From Welwitschia mirabilis (taxonomy: Eukaryota > Gnetophyta > Gnetopsida > Welwitschiales), in the NCBI GenBank assembly GCA_051453625.1, contig JBOZIK010000001.1:263664417-263728416 (forward strand): DNA of 64,000 bases. The letters run 5' to 3'. The translations under genes and the position numbers were made by a program. Positions within the stretch are counted from its first letter, which is position 1; each line of letters begins with the position of its first letter. This document shows, in pieces, positions 11,719 to 22,099 of this stretch. The notes under the pieces are model-generated. The model was not told where the DNA came from. It searched no databases and saw only the letters and a list, made by a program, of their open reading frames with translations.

Positions 11719-11763
11719 TTAGAACGCTGGGGAAAGGAAGAACACGAAGCAGAAAGAGCCCAT
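11719..11763 (-). CDS. 14-codon upstream ORF in pri-miR159, possible miPEP
   Basis: The first ATG after the predicted start site (11763) opens MGSFCFVFFLSPAF and then a TAA stop. The peptide is strongly hydrophobic. Short ORFs near the 5' end of plant pri-miRNAs can encode regulatory peptides (miPEPs), but nearly any 5' leader holds a short ORF. The only support here is position: first ATG, about 15-20 nt after the estimated start site. No homologue is known to me. Confidence 0.25.
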   Translation of the reverse strand: MGSFCFVFFLSPAF

Positions 11764-11805
11764 AGTCGGTGAGGAAGGGATGAGGATTTAGAGAGACGAT
11801 GATGT

Positions 11806-11815
11806 GCTTATATAG
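11806..11815 (-). promoter_or_regulatory. TATA box of the MIR159 gene
   Basis: The minus strand reads CTATATAAGC. About 25-35 nt downstream is a C/T-rich start region (cgtctctctaaatcctc), and the sequence between there and the hairpin lacks further TATA-like elements. Spacing and context fit a plant pol II core promoter. Confidence 0.65.
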
Positions 11816-12038
11816 GCAGTGATAAAAACACTGCAAGAGCGACGTACACACCTTTCCATTTTAATAATACATTGTGGGGAATGACTTCTTTTTAAAAGTG
11901 AGGGCCCGTTTCGATTCTCCGTCTGCGTATTATCAAAATCGTCTGTGAAAAAAACTCTTCAAATCTGTTTTTGTGCAAACAAAGACGCTCGAAGCACGGT
12001 TTAAGCATCGTTTTGGAATTTAAACATTGTATTTGCAG

Positions 12039-12098
12039 GATGTACGCCCGCGCCCAAGCACTTTGCTTCTCTTCTAACCACTAAACCAGAGAGCTAGC
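12039..12098 (-). other. tRNA-like fragment (possible SINE head)
   Basis: The minus strand reads GCTCTCTGGTTTAGTGGTTA, then GAAGAGAAGCAAAGTGCTTG, then GGCGCGGGCGTACATCC. GGTTTAGTGGTTAGA is an A-box/D-arm-like word common in tRNAs and plant SINE heads. GGCGTACATCC is a weak B-box/T-arm match. No acceptor stem closes, so it is not a functional tRNA. Confidence 0.35.
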
Positions 12099-12313
12099 AC
12101 GTAAAATAGCAAAATTGCAGGGTCTGAGCCGCGAATCCAGCCAATGGATTTTGTGAAGGAAGAACATCATCATTCTGTCAGGAAAGAATCCTACGCTTGT
12201 GTGTTTTATCTTTGTTTGATTTGATCAAAGGGAATCCGGCCTCGGCAACTGTTCCTTGCTTTGCAATATTATAATATTAAGTGTCCTTCTTCTACATGAC
12301 TTGGCTCGTTTCA

Positions 12314-12598
12314 TCATTTTTGTAATCCGTTCTTGGCTCTTCGGTTCCGCTGCCGCTCATGGATCCGCACCTGCAGCAAGTCAAAATCTGATTTCATCTT
12401 TTTAAGACGCGCTAAACTATCAGAGTCTGCCAATTTCTCATTCCAAAATTCGGATGCATTCTTGAGTCTGAAATTCCAAATTACGTTGCATTCGCAGCGT
12501 CCTTGCGTCCGCGGCTTAACCCTCGTGTAAATGCCAGACGCCGGTGTCCAGTCACCACAGACAACGCAGGCCGTAAGATCGGGGAAAGGAAACGTCAA
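12314..12598 (-). CDS. Unidentified coding-like frame
   Basis: A 94-codon minus-strand frame of higher GC than its surroundings. Its C-terminal half is charged and helix-like (ASEFWNEKLADSDSLARLKK, then MKSDFDLLQVRIHERQRNRR). Possible splice signals occur on the same strand: ttggaatttcag before the charged part, and ctgcag followed by gtgcgg within it. It could therefore be one or two exons rather than a full gene. I recognise no family, and it may be a pseudogene fragment. A plus-strand frame at 12333-12530 overlaps it and looks less protein-like. Confidence 0.25.
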   Translation of the reverse strand: MTFPFPDLTACVVCGDWTPASGIYTRVKPRTQGRCECNVIWNFRLKNASEFWNEKLADSDSLARLKKMKSDFDLLQVRIHERQRNRRAKNGLQK

Positions 12599-12724
12599 GC
12601 AGTCAAGTAGACTCTAAAAGTGGGGAAACACCAAACAAGTACAGTCACGCAGATATACGAAAAAGACGGAAAGGCAAACCAAATTCACAGAGACACGGTA
12701 ATTTGAAGGGATTCGAACTTGAAA

Positions 12725-12985
12725 TTAAAAAGGACCCGGTATACTGTAACAGTGGAAGAAAGATCGTTCATTCCTGTTCCTGTTTTGTATTTTTTCGTTT
12801 GTACGGCTTTTTCGATATTTCAAATCCTCTAGCTGGGTCATCAATGCTATTTGTGCAGCGGTTCCCGTCCCATCGGCAGCCCATTCGTAAAGCTCTGCTT
12901 CTCTGCAGATTTGCTGCCGTGTGGACTCTGCCCTTTGGTCAGGATTTGACGTTTCTTTGAGAATTGAAGTAACCGTCAATAACAA
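12725..12985 (-). CDS. Unidentified coding-like frame
   Basis: An 86-codon minus-strand frame that looks protein-like in composition. It has REAELYEWAADGTGTAAQIA in the middle, then a basic/acidic helix (LEDLKYRKSRTNEKI). Just upstream on the same strand, near 13195-13145, another short frame reads KVDVQEWLERLEGLNSKWK before a stop. Together with 12314-12598 these may be exons or remains of one minus-strand gene, but the frames do not join cleanly and I recognise no domain. The frame shares the CpG-containing composition of the MIR159 region. Confidence 0.25.
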   Translation of the reverse strand: MLLTVTSILKETSNPDQRAESTRQQICREAELYEWAADGTGTAAQIALMTQLEDLKYRKSRTNEKIQNRNRNERSFFHCYSIPGPF

Positions 12986-13339
12986 CAGGGATATCTCATG
13001 TTTTCTTTTACTTTCCTCAGCCTTCGGCAGTCAGCAATGTCTGCAACTGGTTCTTCCAATTTCTTGTCCGGATTAAGTTTGCATGGCGAATTGGACATTG
13101 CAGTTTATTGATCCCGCCCATGATTTTTGTATGTCATTTCCATTTTGAGTTTAGCCCTTCCAATCTTTCGAGCCACTCCTGCACGTCCACTTTGCTATTT
13201 GTCTGGCCAAAGCGGTCGCCATTTGACTGGCGAAGATTTTTGGCGTTTCCATAAGCGAAAGCTGAAATTGCTCGGCTCAAATGTAGTTTATGATTCAGAT
13301 GCTTTTCTCAAACCCTTTTCGCTTTGAAACAACTCCATG

Positions 13340-13980
13340 ATTACAGACTTATGGTAAAGAAATATTAAGTGGAAAGGGTTAAGTTCCATTGTCACAACTT
13401 TTCACATGATCATAATCCAACTTCACCTCTTAAATAATTTATGTGTTACCACTATGTAAATATCCATAGCAATTACAAATACTCAAATTCCATTGAGAAA
13501 ACTATTCAAAAATCATTATTACCAATAACTAAATACATTAACTATTGATAAAGTGCATTAAGACATTAACATATTTTTGAACCAAGCATCATAGAATTTC
13601 ATTAACATATTTTTAAACGAAGCATCATAGAATTTCATTTTACTTTATTTATTTTTTAAGACTTTTTTAAGAATCAAACTCACAATCCCAAAGTCATAGG
13701 ATTTTATTTTACTTTATTTATTTTTTAAAATTAAAGGCTTCAAATAAAATATTATCTAAGTTTTACAAAATTTACATATATTTCAAAATTTACATGCACG
13801 TAATATATTTTCTAATACGATAATAATGTTAGTTCACAACAATTTTATGATTGTAATATAAAATCAATCTAATTCACTTAGAGTAATATTTTTAGTTCCT
13901 ATACACAATACTTATAGCTCATATGCATATATAATTAATATATAAATATTAAACAAAAAACTTCACAAAACTCTTATGTG
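13340..13980. other. AT-rich intergenic DNA with a 36-bp tandem duplication
   Basis: aacatattttt.aac.aagcatcatagaattt occurs at 13568 and again at 13604 (36-bp period). The word ttttactttatttatttttt occurs at about 13638 and 13707. CpG becomes rare again from here on. No gene was found. Confidence 0.5.
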
Positions 13981-13982
13981 AA

Positions 13983-14115
13983 TGATGTGGTAGTCAAGTC
14001 GTTAGAACACTCATCCTCCATTTAGAAAGTATAGAGTCTGAGCCTTTTGATGTCCTACTTGGCACACTGTGAGCTCCCAAGTGTACTTCCTAGAGGAAGC
14101 ATAGGTACTACAAGT
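13983..14115 (+). mobile_element. tRNA-derived SINE-like fragment
   Basis: The plus strand starts gatgtggtagtcaagtcgtt, then agaacactcatcc, with an A-box-like word (GGTAGTCAAGTCG). About 35 bases on it has a B-box-like word (agagtctgagcc, compare GGTTCGANNCC). The spacing and the run TTAGAACACTCATCC resemble the head of plant tRNA-derived SINEs. The body after about 14050 and any 3' tail are not recognised, so it is a decayed or 5'-only copy. Confidence 0.45.
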
Positions 14116-14949
14116 TTCAAATTTGACATTCCCATGAAAGTCTTTTAGTATGACAAAGAAAATTCATTCAAGTATATGATTCCACATAAAACTAGTGTAC
14201 TTTATATAGTAAGGATTCCATTATCTCTTCAATAATGATACATAATTGGCCTGTCTAGAATTTTATAAAGAAACTCCTAGAAGTATGTGATACATTTTCT
14301 TTACTTAAAAATCTATACCTAAGGACAAAATTCATGCATTTTATGGAACTAGAAGATAAAATAAGAACTTCTCATGAAACTTAAAAAGTGAGAAGAAGCT
14401 AAAAGAAATCAAACATAATCATTATAATGAAATATGAAAAATATATGTAATGATGCATTACTAATTATTACAAGACAGTTATATGACTCTTCTCTAAATC
14501 AATCAAGCAAAATCTTTAGCTTTAATATGGGTTATCCACATAATTCTGATAAAGTATTAAGCATTGCATTTTTTTCCTATTTGTTTACATAATATCAAAC
14601 AAACTTCAACAACTATGTTGAATATTATTATGTTTACAATAATTACTCAAACTTGATTGACTCAAAATCTTTTAAAAATCACTATATAATAAAGTAAAAG
14701 GATTGAACTTAACAAATCCATTTTTTAATTCCTAATTATGAAAAAAAAAGAAGGTTTAAGAATGAAAAGTAAAGTGAATATGAAAAGGATAAAAACAAAG
14801 TAAACATCCACTTCTTAATATATGATGTCATGATCTTAAAGATGTAGATCTAAACCATTATATATTATTTCCATCCAATCATTTATCCATTAAGAGCGAA
14901 AGCATATTAAAGTAATATGAAAGGATATATGCTCTTCAATGAAGAGGTA

Positions 14950-16650
14950 AGAAATTACATACCTCATAAAAGAAACAACTTGATAAATGAAAGAAAAAGA
15001 ATTGTTCTTATCCAATCCACATCACTATGACATTGAAGTTTCATTAAGTGTCTTATGGTAAAATTAAGGCTAAATTCAGTTGTTCTAAGTACATATCTTA
15101 GAATTCTAACAGCATGTTACTGATGTTTAACTATTAGACTTTACATGAATCATGTGAGTTTATTTATGGTAAAACTTGTATTAATAATTGTATTAATGAG
15201 AGAAATAAATATTCCTATTAGACTTTGACACTGAATTATTCTAATAGGTTCAAAATCATCTTCAAAAGTTTAGTTATTAGTTCCATCAGTACTAAACTAG
15301 CCTTAAATTTTTAATTCCAAATTCATTGAATATCGTTTTAGCCTACTTTTTGGTAACATGTATGCTTTTAATCTTTATTCTAATTTAATTTCTAAAAAGT
15401 AATTAAGTAGGTTAGAATTTGACATTATGATAATTAGGGATGTTCTTAACCTTCTCAATTTGGTTTCATAATTTTTTGGAGATGATGATATCATTAACAC
15501 ATAATAGAATAACTGCTTATTTTAAGCCTTACTAAGTATTTAACCACAAATGGACTTTTTGAGTTTATGGCTTTTGTTTATTATTTTATCTTCCTTCATA
15601 AAGCTATAAAGTTAGTAGATGTAGATTGTTTCTTTGGTAAATTTCCATGCAAAAGTGTTGATTTTGTATCCACATAAAACAATTTCCAATAATTTTATGC
15701 TACTAAAAATAGACTAAAAATAGAAGGATCCTAATGCTATGTATTCAATTTTTTGACACAAAATTTTGACTATGTTTAATAGTTTTTACTTGGTTGTAGC
15801 TTTTAGCTATGTTTCTTTCTTAGTTCGTATTGATGATTCCATTGAGAATTAGTTTAATTTGAAATATCTAGTTGTAGTTTATTAGTTTGGATTCATCTAG
15901 TGGATTAACAAGTTTCCATATATCCATATTCTTAACTTTCTTTATCTCGTATTACATAGCTTCCTTCCAATGTGAAATTTAAAGGAGATCTTTTTTATTC
16001 TTAGGTTGTAGATAAAAGCTTTCCATTATCAATTCTCTTCTAATGGACTTTTCTTTATTTTTTACTACCAAATGTTTATCTTCTTTTAAATATTTAAGTT
16101 TAATTAATATTTGTCTCCTCCCTTAGTAGCATTGTCATGTTATTATACTTATTAAGTATGGTTGAGTCTTTGGCAATTTCTTGTGGTTTAGTATTGGATT
16201 CTATTTAAAGAAATTTTGTATCATATGCGTTTCCATGCATTATTATCACATCATGAGTGATCAAACTTTGGTGCGTATTTTACTCTTAATGATGTGAAAA
16301 GTTTTTTACTTGTTGAATTTTCTTCAAATATTAAATTTCTTAAGATTATAATATTTTTCTAGAAATTATCCTAAATATAGTAGACTTTATATTCAGGGTA
16401 ACCAATTAGGTATATAACTATGGCTTTATTATTAATTTTTTTAAATGATTTTTAGCCAAAATACATATGTAACATTTAAAATGAATTGTTCTTAGATGTT
16501 TCATATCTACTTCCTTGTCTAAAACAATCTTACCATTCAAACTTGTAATAGATAGACTATTTAGCAAATGTGTTATTATAATTGGGATTTTTATCCATGG
16601 ATTGTTCTAAATCTGGGTGTTGCAAAAGAGTATTCTCATCATTTTAACTA
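14950..16650 (-). pseudogene. Ty1/copia pol remnant (integrase end, RT, RNase H)
   Basis: Minus-strand frames, broken by many stops and shifts, run in copia order. From about 16600 to 16180 is the integrase C-terminal part: SLNGKIVLDKEVDMKHLRTI is followed by a PEYKVYYI...FEENSTS segment, the usual link to RT. From about 15980 to 15100 is RT: W.EAM..EI, NMDIWKLVNPLDESKLIN, LILNGIINT, SYNQVKT, STLLHGNLPK. The YVDDIII site appears as CVNDIII, so the first catalytic Asp is Asn. FNEFGIKNLRLVSTDG and QSLIGIFI follow. From about 15090 to 14950 the RNase H region includes RILRYVLRTTEFSLNF and SDVDW. No gag, LTRs or PBS were found, so this is a truncated copy. Confidence 0.75.
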
Positions 16651-18893
16651 ATATTTTTATTTTTTCATTCTATAAAAATATGAAATTATGGGATATCCAA
16701 TTGTGAATAACATGAATAATGTCACATTTGTTGAGAAATGTTTGTTTTTTTTTTTTTTTGGTCACACACTTTAAACTTGATTAAGGCTAAATACTTCATA
16801 TTTCAAAAATAGATGAAGACATATTGACTATAGTCCCTAATGTAGGTAATGAAGTCACTTTGTCATGTAATCAATGTTACTTATAGGAAACCACAAATGT
16901 CACTATGAATTAATAAATTCTAGTAGTTTCATCATTGAAATATAGAGGAAGAGCATAGGAAATATGACATAAAAACAATTCTCAACATAACGAAAAATAA
17001 GTAATATCATATATTATAGCATATAATAGCATTTGAAATAGAAAAATACTACATCAAGATATTAGAAAAACATATCATAGAGAAAAATATATGGATGAAA
17101 TATCTACATAAAGTATCATACATGCAGATATGCAAGTAAATAAGATAGATAAAGAATAGAGTAGAGAGGTTGTGTAGAAGGTAAATAAGCATTTTTTTGT
17201 CTTTTTTTAAAGTATTTTCGAAATAAAACCTTTAATAGGAGAACTTTTATATAAAAGTTATCTTCATTATATGAATTTGCTGGTTGTAATATAGTTAGTT
17301 ATGTGTTTGGTCCTCTTTTATTAGTTATAAGAGTATGTGAGTTATAGCATAAAATGTGGGATCACTGAAACTCCTTCGTTTTCCCCCTCAATCCTTTATT
17401 ATCTTTATCATACTACCCAACAAGTTATTCATTCATTATTTATGATTTTATGGTACATTTTATAAAAATCTATTATCTTTGAAATATGGATTCTCGAATA
17501 GAAAATAAGTGTTAACTCCCAAGATTATGAGTATTAAGATGGAGAAAGTGTAGGAGTTAGTTGATGATAGGAAGATTATCTAAATGGTATGGCTCAACCC
17601 AAAAAAGGTAATAAATGGTCAATGTTAGATTATTAATTAAGATTTATTTATTTTTATATCTATGTAATATTCCTATCTATAAATTCATAGATGTAAGTAT
17701 GGTTATAGGCTGATGGGTCTTCTCCCAAATCCTTTGTTCTAATGAAGATGGGATCTGTGATAAGTCATGGCATGTTTATGGTATTAGTTTATCCACTATT
17801 AGTTCATTCATGCTAAATTGACATGTACTACGCTAAGTTATAATAGACATGGTTAACATGAGATAAAGTAAGATTTGTGATACCTCAATGACATGAATAT
17901 TAAGATAAAATTTTAATGATAAATCTATATAATGCTAAGTTATTCTGACTCATATCACTCACACTAATTAAAGAACCATCGTTACATAATTATTATATAT
18001 TCTAATTATTATTATTAAACTCTAGGGATATTAGGGATATTAATTATAGAAGATGTAAAGTTAAGATCAATCATGAACTCTACTCTATAAACTATATTAA
18101 TAATCTCAAAGTTATTTCTCTCCCTAACATTCTTCTATAACTATTGGAGTAAATTTGGTAGATAGTAATTATTTAAGGCATTAGTGTGAAATAAATAACT
18201 CCACTTAAGGACAACTAAGAAGTTAAAGAAAATAGTTGCATGCATGACTAAGAATGATGCTTACATCTCCTTGGTAATATGTGCAAATTTTACATGATGT
18301 GAACTATGGTTTTTGAAAAAATGGCTAAAAAAAGTGGAAATTGTTTCACTATGGCTAAAAAAATGGCAAATTTTACTTGATGATTACTTAAATTGTAATT
18401 AAGTTGGATGGTGTTCTTAGATTTCATATTATTGCAGAATTAACTCAACTCTAGCTAATGATCATGAAAAAGACACAATATGTTGTAATTTATAATATCA
18501 AATAAAAAATTATTAGAGATAAGAATGTAGATCTAACATTAAGAGGGTAACCACCAAGAACTAGATAAGTAACTACTGATTAAATTAAAGATAAAAATTT
18601 TAGATCTTTCTTACATAAGTGACTAAGATCTACGAGTCAAACAATTAGTAATAACTCAGTAAGTAACTAAGAACAACCAAATGAGTGATTGATGTAGCAT
18701 AATTACATTTCATACAACATAACATAAACTACCTTAGAAGTCTTGGTTAATCTAAAAGTGGTCAACTACATTGAGTCAGTCCATAAAGAACAAAAATTAT
18801 GGATAGTTATTGGAAGTCCTTCTAACAATTTCATGAATTTTTTAGCTTGATTTAACAGTTCCTAGTTTTTTATGTTCACTTCATATTTTTTAA
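16651..18893. other. AT-rich DNA, nothing recognised
   Basis: No coding frame over 60 codons has a recognisable motif. There is a T run near 16745-16759, and a local duplication of atggctaaaaaaa at about 18321 and 18350. It may hold the decayed 5' part of the copia element to the left, but no gag or LTR signature could be read. Confidence 0.4.
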
Positions 18894-20009
18894 TGTTGTA
18901 AGCCAAATTGGCCATATTCAACATCATGTTTGGAGTGTGTTTTTAAGTCCTTTTTATAGGTTTAGTGTTTAAATTGACCACTTTTGATGGCAAAGACTAA
19001 AGATAAATAAATAATAATACTTTAGATAAAAATAGAGTATTAAGCATTTGAGAAAGACATGTGGAAGAAGACGTTACACCAAAACATATTACATTAAGAA
19101 GACGCTATGCCAAGAAGACATTATGTGAAAATGATGTTACACTAATAAGACATTCCACATAATTAAGAAGATGTTATGCGAAGAAGACGTTATACCAAGA
19201 AGACATTCCACATAATCAAGAATATGTTACACCAAGAAGATATTACATCAAAAGAATTTTACACCAAGAAAGATGTTACACCAAGAAGACATTACATCAA
19301 GAAGATGTTACATAAGGAAGACATGTGGAAGAAGATGTTACACCAAGAATATGTTATACATTAGTGATGTGATTAGTCTTGATCCATTACTACTCCTTCA
19401 TGATTTAAATGGTTAATTCAAACCTATAAATTCCCATCTTAGGTTTTCCATTTTCTTATCTTGATTGCATCGATTATTCTTATGACAAATGAGAGAGTAA
19501 TTAAGTAAATAATCCATCTCCATTGCAAAGAATGAGGTCTCTTAGTATTGGGCTATGTCTCCTTCATTGAGGAGTTATTACTTTGTAACCATATGTGAAA
19601 ATTTTAATAAATGAAGTACTATTTAAAGTGTTCTTTTCAGTTCTTTCTTATGGTTTATGTTGATTACATTTAAGTGACGAGTATTCGTAGTTGATATAGA
19701 TCATAAGGAGTAACTTGGGTGATAACAAGTTGCTGTACTCATTTAGAACTTGCAGTTAACTTGCATTCATCTTGCATTCATTCATTACATTGAATTTTAA
19801 TTAAGAATAGGAATTTATTTAAAAATTTTTCTTATTTGAATCAATCTTCTTACTTCCTCTTTGAAATTTTTCTTTAGATTATGACATATGGGTTAGTTCT
19901 TATATATTAGTGCATTTTGTGTGCATTTTATTAAATATTTGTAGGTACTAAAAATAAAAAATTCATTTGAAAAACATATCAATTTGAGCACATTATTTTC
20001 ATTGCAATA
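18894..20009 (+). repeat. LTR 1 of the tandem array (5' LTR)
   Basis: It begins TGTTGTAAGCCAAATTGGCC and ends ..TTGCAATA just before the PBS. It shares with the other two LTRs the words aaattgaccacttttgatgg, the 16-bp minisatellite, ttatggtttatgttgattac, gatatagatcataagg and gagcacatta. No polypurine tract precedes it, as expected for the outermost 5' LTR. Confidence 0.8.
19050..19375 (+). repeat. 16-bp minisatellite inside LTR 1
   Basis: About 17 imperfect copies of TTACACCAAGAAGACA run head to tail. Occasional 21-bp variants contain a CATAA insert (ttccacataa.caagaagatg). The frame at 19176-19364 (KKTFHI.., MLHQED..) is just this repeat translated. Confidence 0.85.
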
Positions 20010-20012
20010 AAT

Positions 20013-20030
20013 TGGCACCGTTGTCAGGGA
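20013..20030 (+). other. Primer-binding site (tRNA-Asp type)
   Basis: TGGCACCGTTGTCAGGGA matches TGGCGCCGTTGCCGGGGA at 15 of 18 positions. The three differences are G to A or C to T. It lies 3 bases inside the LTR end. This is the best-preserved PBS in the window and places the family in the Athila/Tat side of Ty3/gypsy. Confidence 0.85.
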
Positions 20031-20699
20031 AGAGTTTAAGAAAGTTTGAAAGGTTGAATCTCATTGCATAGGTAACTAATTTGGTTTGAAATTATTTACT
20101 TGTGTAATGTGTACATACAGTTTTACTCTTCTTTTCTTAGTTTAGGCTACACATTTTCTTTCCTAGTTTAGCTTAAATTTTAATTTGTTTTTGATTTTTG
20201 CTTTTATTTTTTAATTTTTATAACTTTTTGTTTTCACATTACAGTTTTATGTGTAAACTTGAAGACTATAACATAAGGCCTACTTTTTGCAGTTAGAGTA
20301 ATACTTGAAATTACCATCTAAAATTTATATTTATCTCATGCTTTTGATATTGATAAATGCTTAATAAGATTGATCTATTCCTTATGCTTCGAGAGATTCT
20401 AGTGATTATCTTTCCTACTATCCTAATTAATTCTTTTTGTTCCATCCTTTTCATCTATTTCTATGGATAATGATAAAAGGATCCTTCGAGAAATATTATC
20501 TAAAAATAATAGAAATTTTCTAGATAATGATAAAAGAACATTATGAGAAATTGCAAAAAGATAATGGTTATTAAAAAATGATGTTTTAACTAGGAATTAG
20601 ACCCCTTTCTCCTTTCAATCTCCCTACTTTTTTCCTCTTCTTTTTAGCCTTCATGTATAAATGCCAATGAGGATTTTCAACATTTTTGGACTCCTATCT

Positions 20700-21590
20700 C
20701 ATTTAGAGAGGTATTCTACAAATAATTTGACACACCACAACTGTCTTTCACAAAGAAAATGAAGAAGAAATTGATTTTGTATATCCATCAATTTCTTCCA
20801 ACCAAGATGATTCTCTTCATAATTCAATAGAGGAATTAGAGAGGATGCAAGATATTATCAACAAAAACATTGAAAATTGAAGTAAGAGCATTAAAAATGT
20901 TATAGGAGTACTTTAATAAACAAAGTTACAAAATTAACTATCTTAAGATTCTCTTGCAACACAACATTCTTAACCCTCAACCACTATGTCTACTATCTCT
21001 TACCTTGAGAATAAGAAGGAAGACATTAAAATTGTTGCACATAGTAAAAATTTATATTTTGATGATGAGCATTTAGATTATCTATGTTTAATAGAAGATA
21101 TTCAATACGATGAGAATGAAATTTTAACTCATCGATCAAACAAGAAGGATAGGGATGACTATTTATTAGATGATGATATTGAGATATTAGATTATATTCC
21201 CAATATCCAGTGATTGTTCAAAAATCAAGATAAAATAAAGGAATCAATTCATGAGAAATCTATAATGTTTTCAATCAATGATGAAGATAATGATCAGATT
21301 TCTCTTTGTGAGCTTCTTAAAGAATCTTATAACTTGGAGATTAAAGATATACAAGAAGCCGATGATGCAAATGATGAAGAAAAAGAGGAAAATAAAGAAG
21401 TTATAGTGATTCAACAAAACAAAATAGAGGATAGACTTCTTACATCCCATCAAATTAGTAAATGTAAAGAGTGTAATCTATTCAAAATGTCCATTCATCT
21501 CTACCACTTATGATTTTAAGCAAAAATAAAAATACTATTCTTTCTTCTAAACCTAAATTGTACATTATCTCCTACTTCCCAAAAATATGA
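20700..21590 (+). pseudogene. Acidic frame of the non-autonomous element, copy 1
   Basis: A single plus-strand frame continues across a few stops. It starts near 20740 (EEEIDFVYPSISSNQDDSLH, then IEELERMQDIINKNIEN), breaks, then reads 20986-21210 (MSTISYLENKKED..CLIEDIQYDENEILTH..DDYLLDDDIEILDY). After one TGA codon it resumes at 21214-21513 (IKESIHEKS..ISLCELLKESYNLEIKD) into a Glu/Asp/Lys-rich stretch. Three other copies in the window keep the same order of blocks, so it was once a real protein. The N-terminal end (KNIEN..., then a word like LSQG.L..Q) resembles the tail of the gag in the autonomous element at 37850-39056. I infer a gag-derived protein with an acidic extension. No enzyme motif is present. 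Confidence 0.6.
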
Positions 21591-22099
21591 TTTTGAATTT
21601 CTTAGAGTTTTAAATTGGAGAAAGCCTTACCTTGTTGGTAAAAATCCATGTCTTAGGTTTAGTGTTTTTTTTTTTTTTTTATTTTGGGTGGTAATGTGAA
21701 ACATCCATCATGAACGAGTCAGGTCATTTCCCATGTGGAATGTCTGAGGTTAAATGTTAGAAAGCTTATTAGTCTTACCAAACATGACCTAATTAATCAT
21801 TCTAAGAAGAATTCAAAAATTTCTTAAATCAATTCTTTGATAGTACCCTTAATAAATCATGGGATGATAATCATTCTTTACATTAATTCAAAAAAAATTA
21901 TTTTGCAATGAACTTTAGCAACTCTTCATCTATTATTTAGCTTGTAAAAACTGTGTTATTAAGGTGTTATCCATTTATTTTCTTTTCCACCAATTGATTT
22001 TACTAAAAAATGATCATATACCTTTCATGTTTTATCAATTTGTTTTTATTTGGTTTGGTTCTTATTTTTCTAAAAACATACAATGCAATAACTATGTGG

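Larger units (their letters stand above)
10985..11785 (-). ncRNA. MIR159: MIR159 primary transcript (pri-miRNA gene)
   Basis: A minus-strand pol II unit is supported by four signs in the right order. There is a TATA box at 11806-11815. A pyrimidine-rich leader follows, with transcription probably starting near 11775-11785. A long foldback carrying miR159 lies at 11133-11325. A canonical 72-nt intron follows at 11011-11082. miR159 is an ancient land-plant microRNA that directs cleavage of GAMYB-like MYB mRNAs. Long foldbacks with the mature strand on the 3' arm are typical of MIR159/MIR319. The locus sits in a CpG-retaining stretch unlike the surrounding transposon DNA. The 3' end of the transcript is not seen; no clear poly(A) signal was identified. 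Orientation is chosen because the minus strand gives the better miR159 match. Confidence 0.8.

Noticed and set aside
12039-12098. Functional tRNA gene
   Set aside because: A-box-like word only; no acceptor stem or proper T arm.
19050-19375. CRISPR-like array or repeat protein (KKTFH/HQED units)
   Set aside because: Units are contiguous 16-mers without spacers, in a plant LTR; the frame is a translation of the minisatellite.
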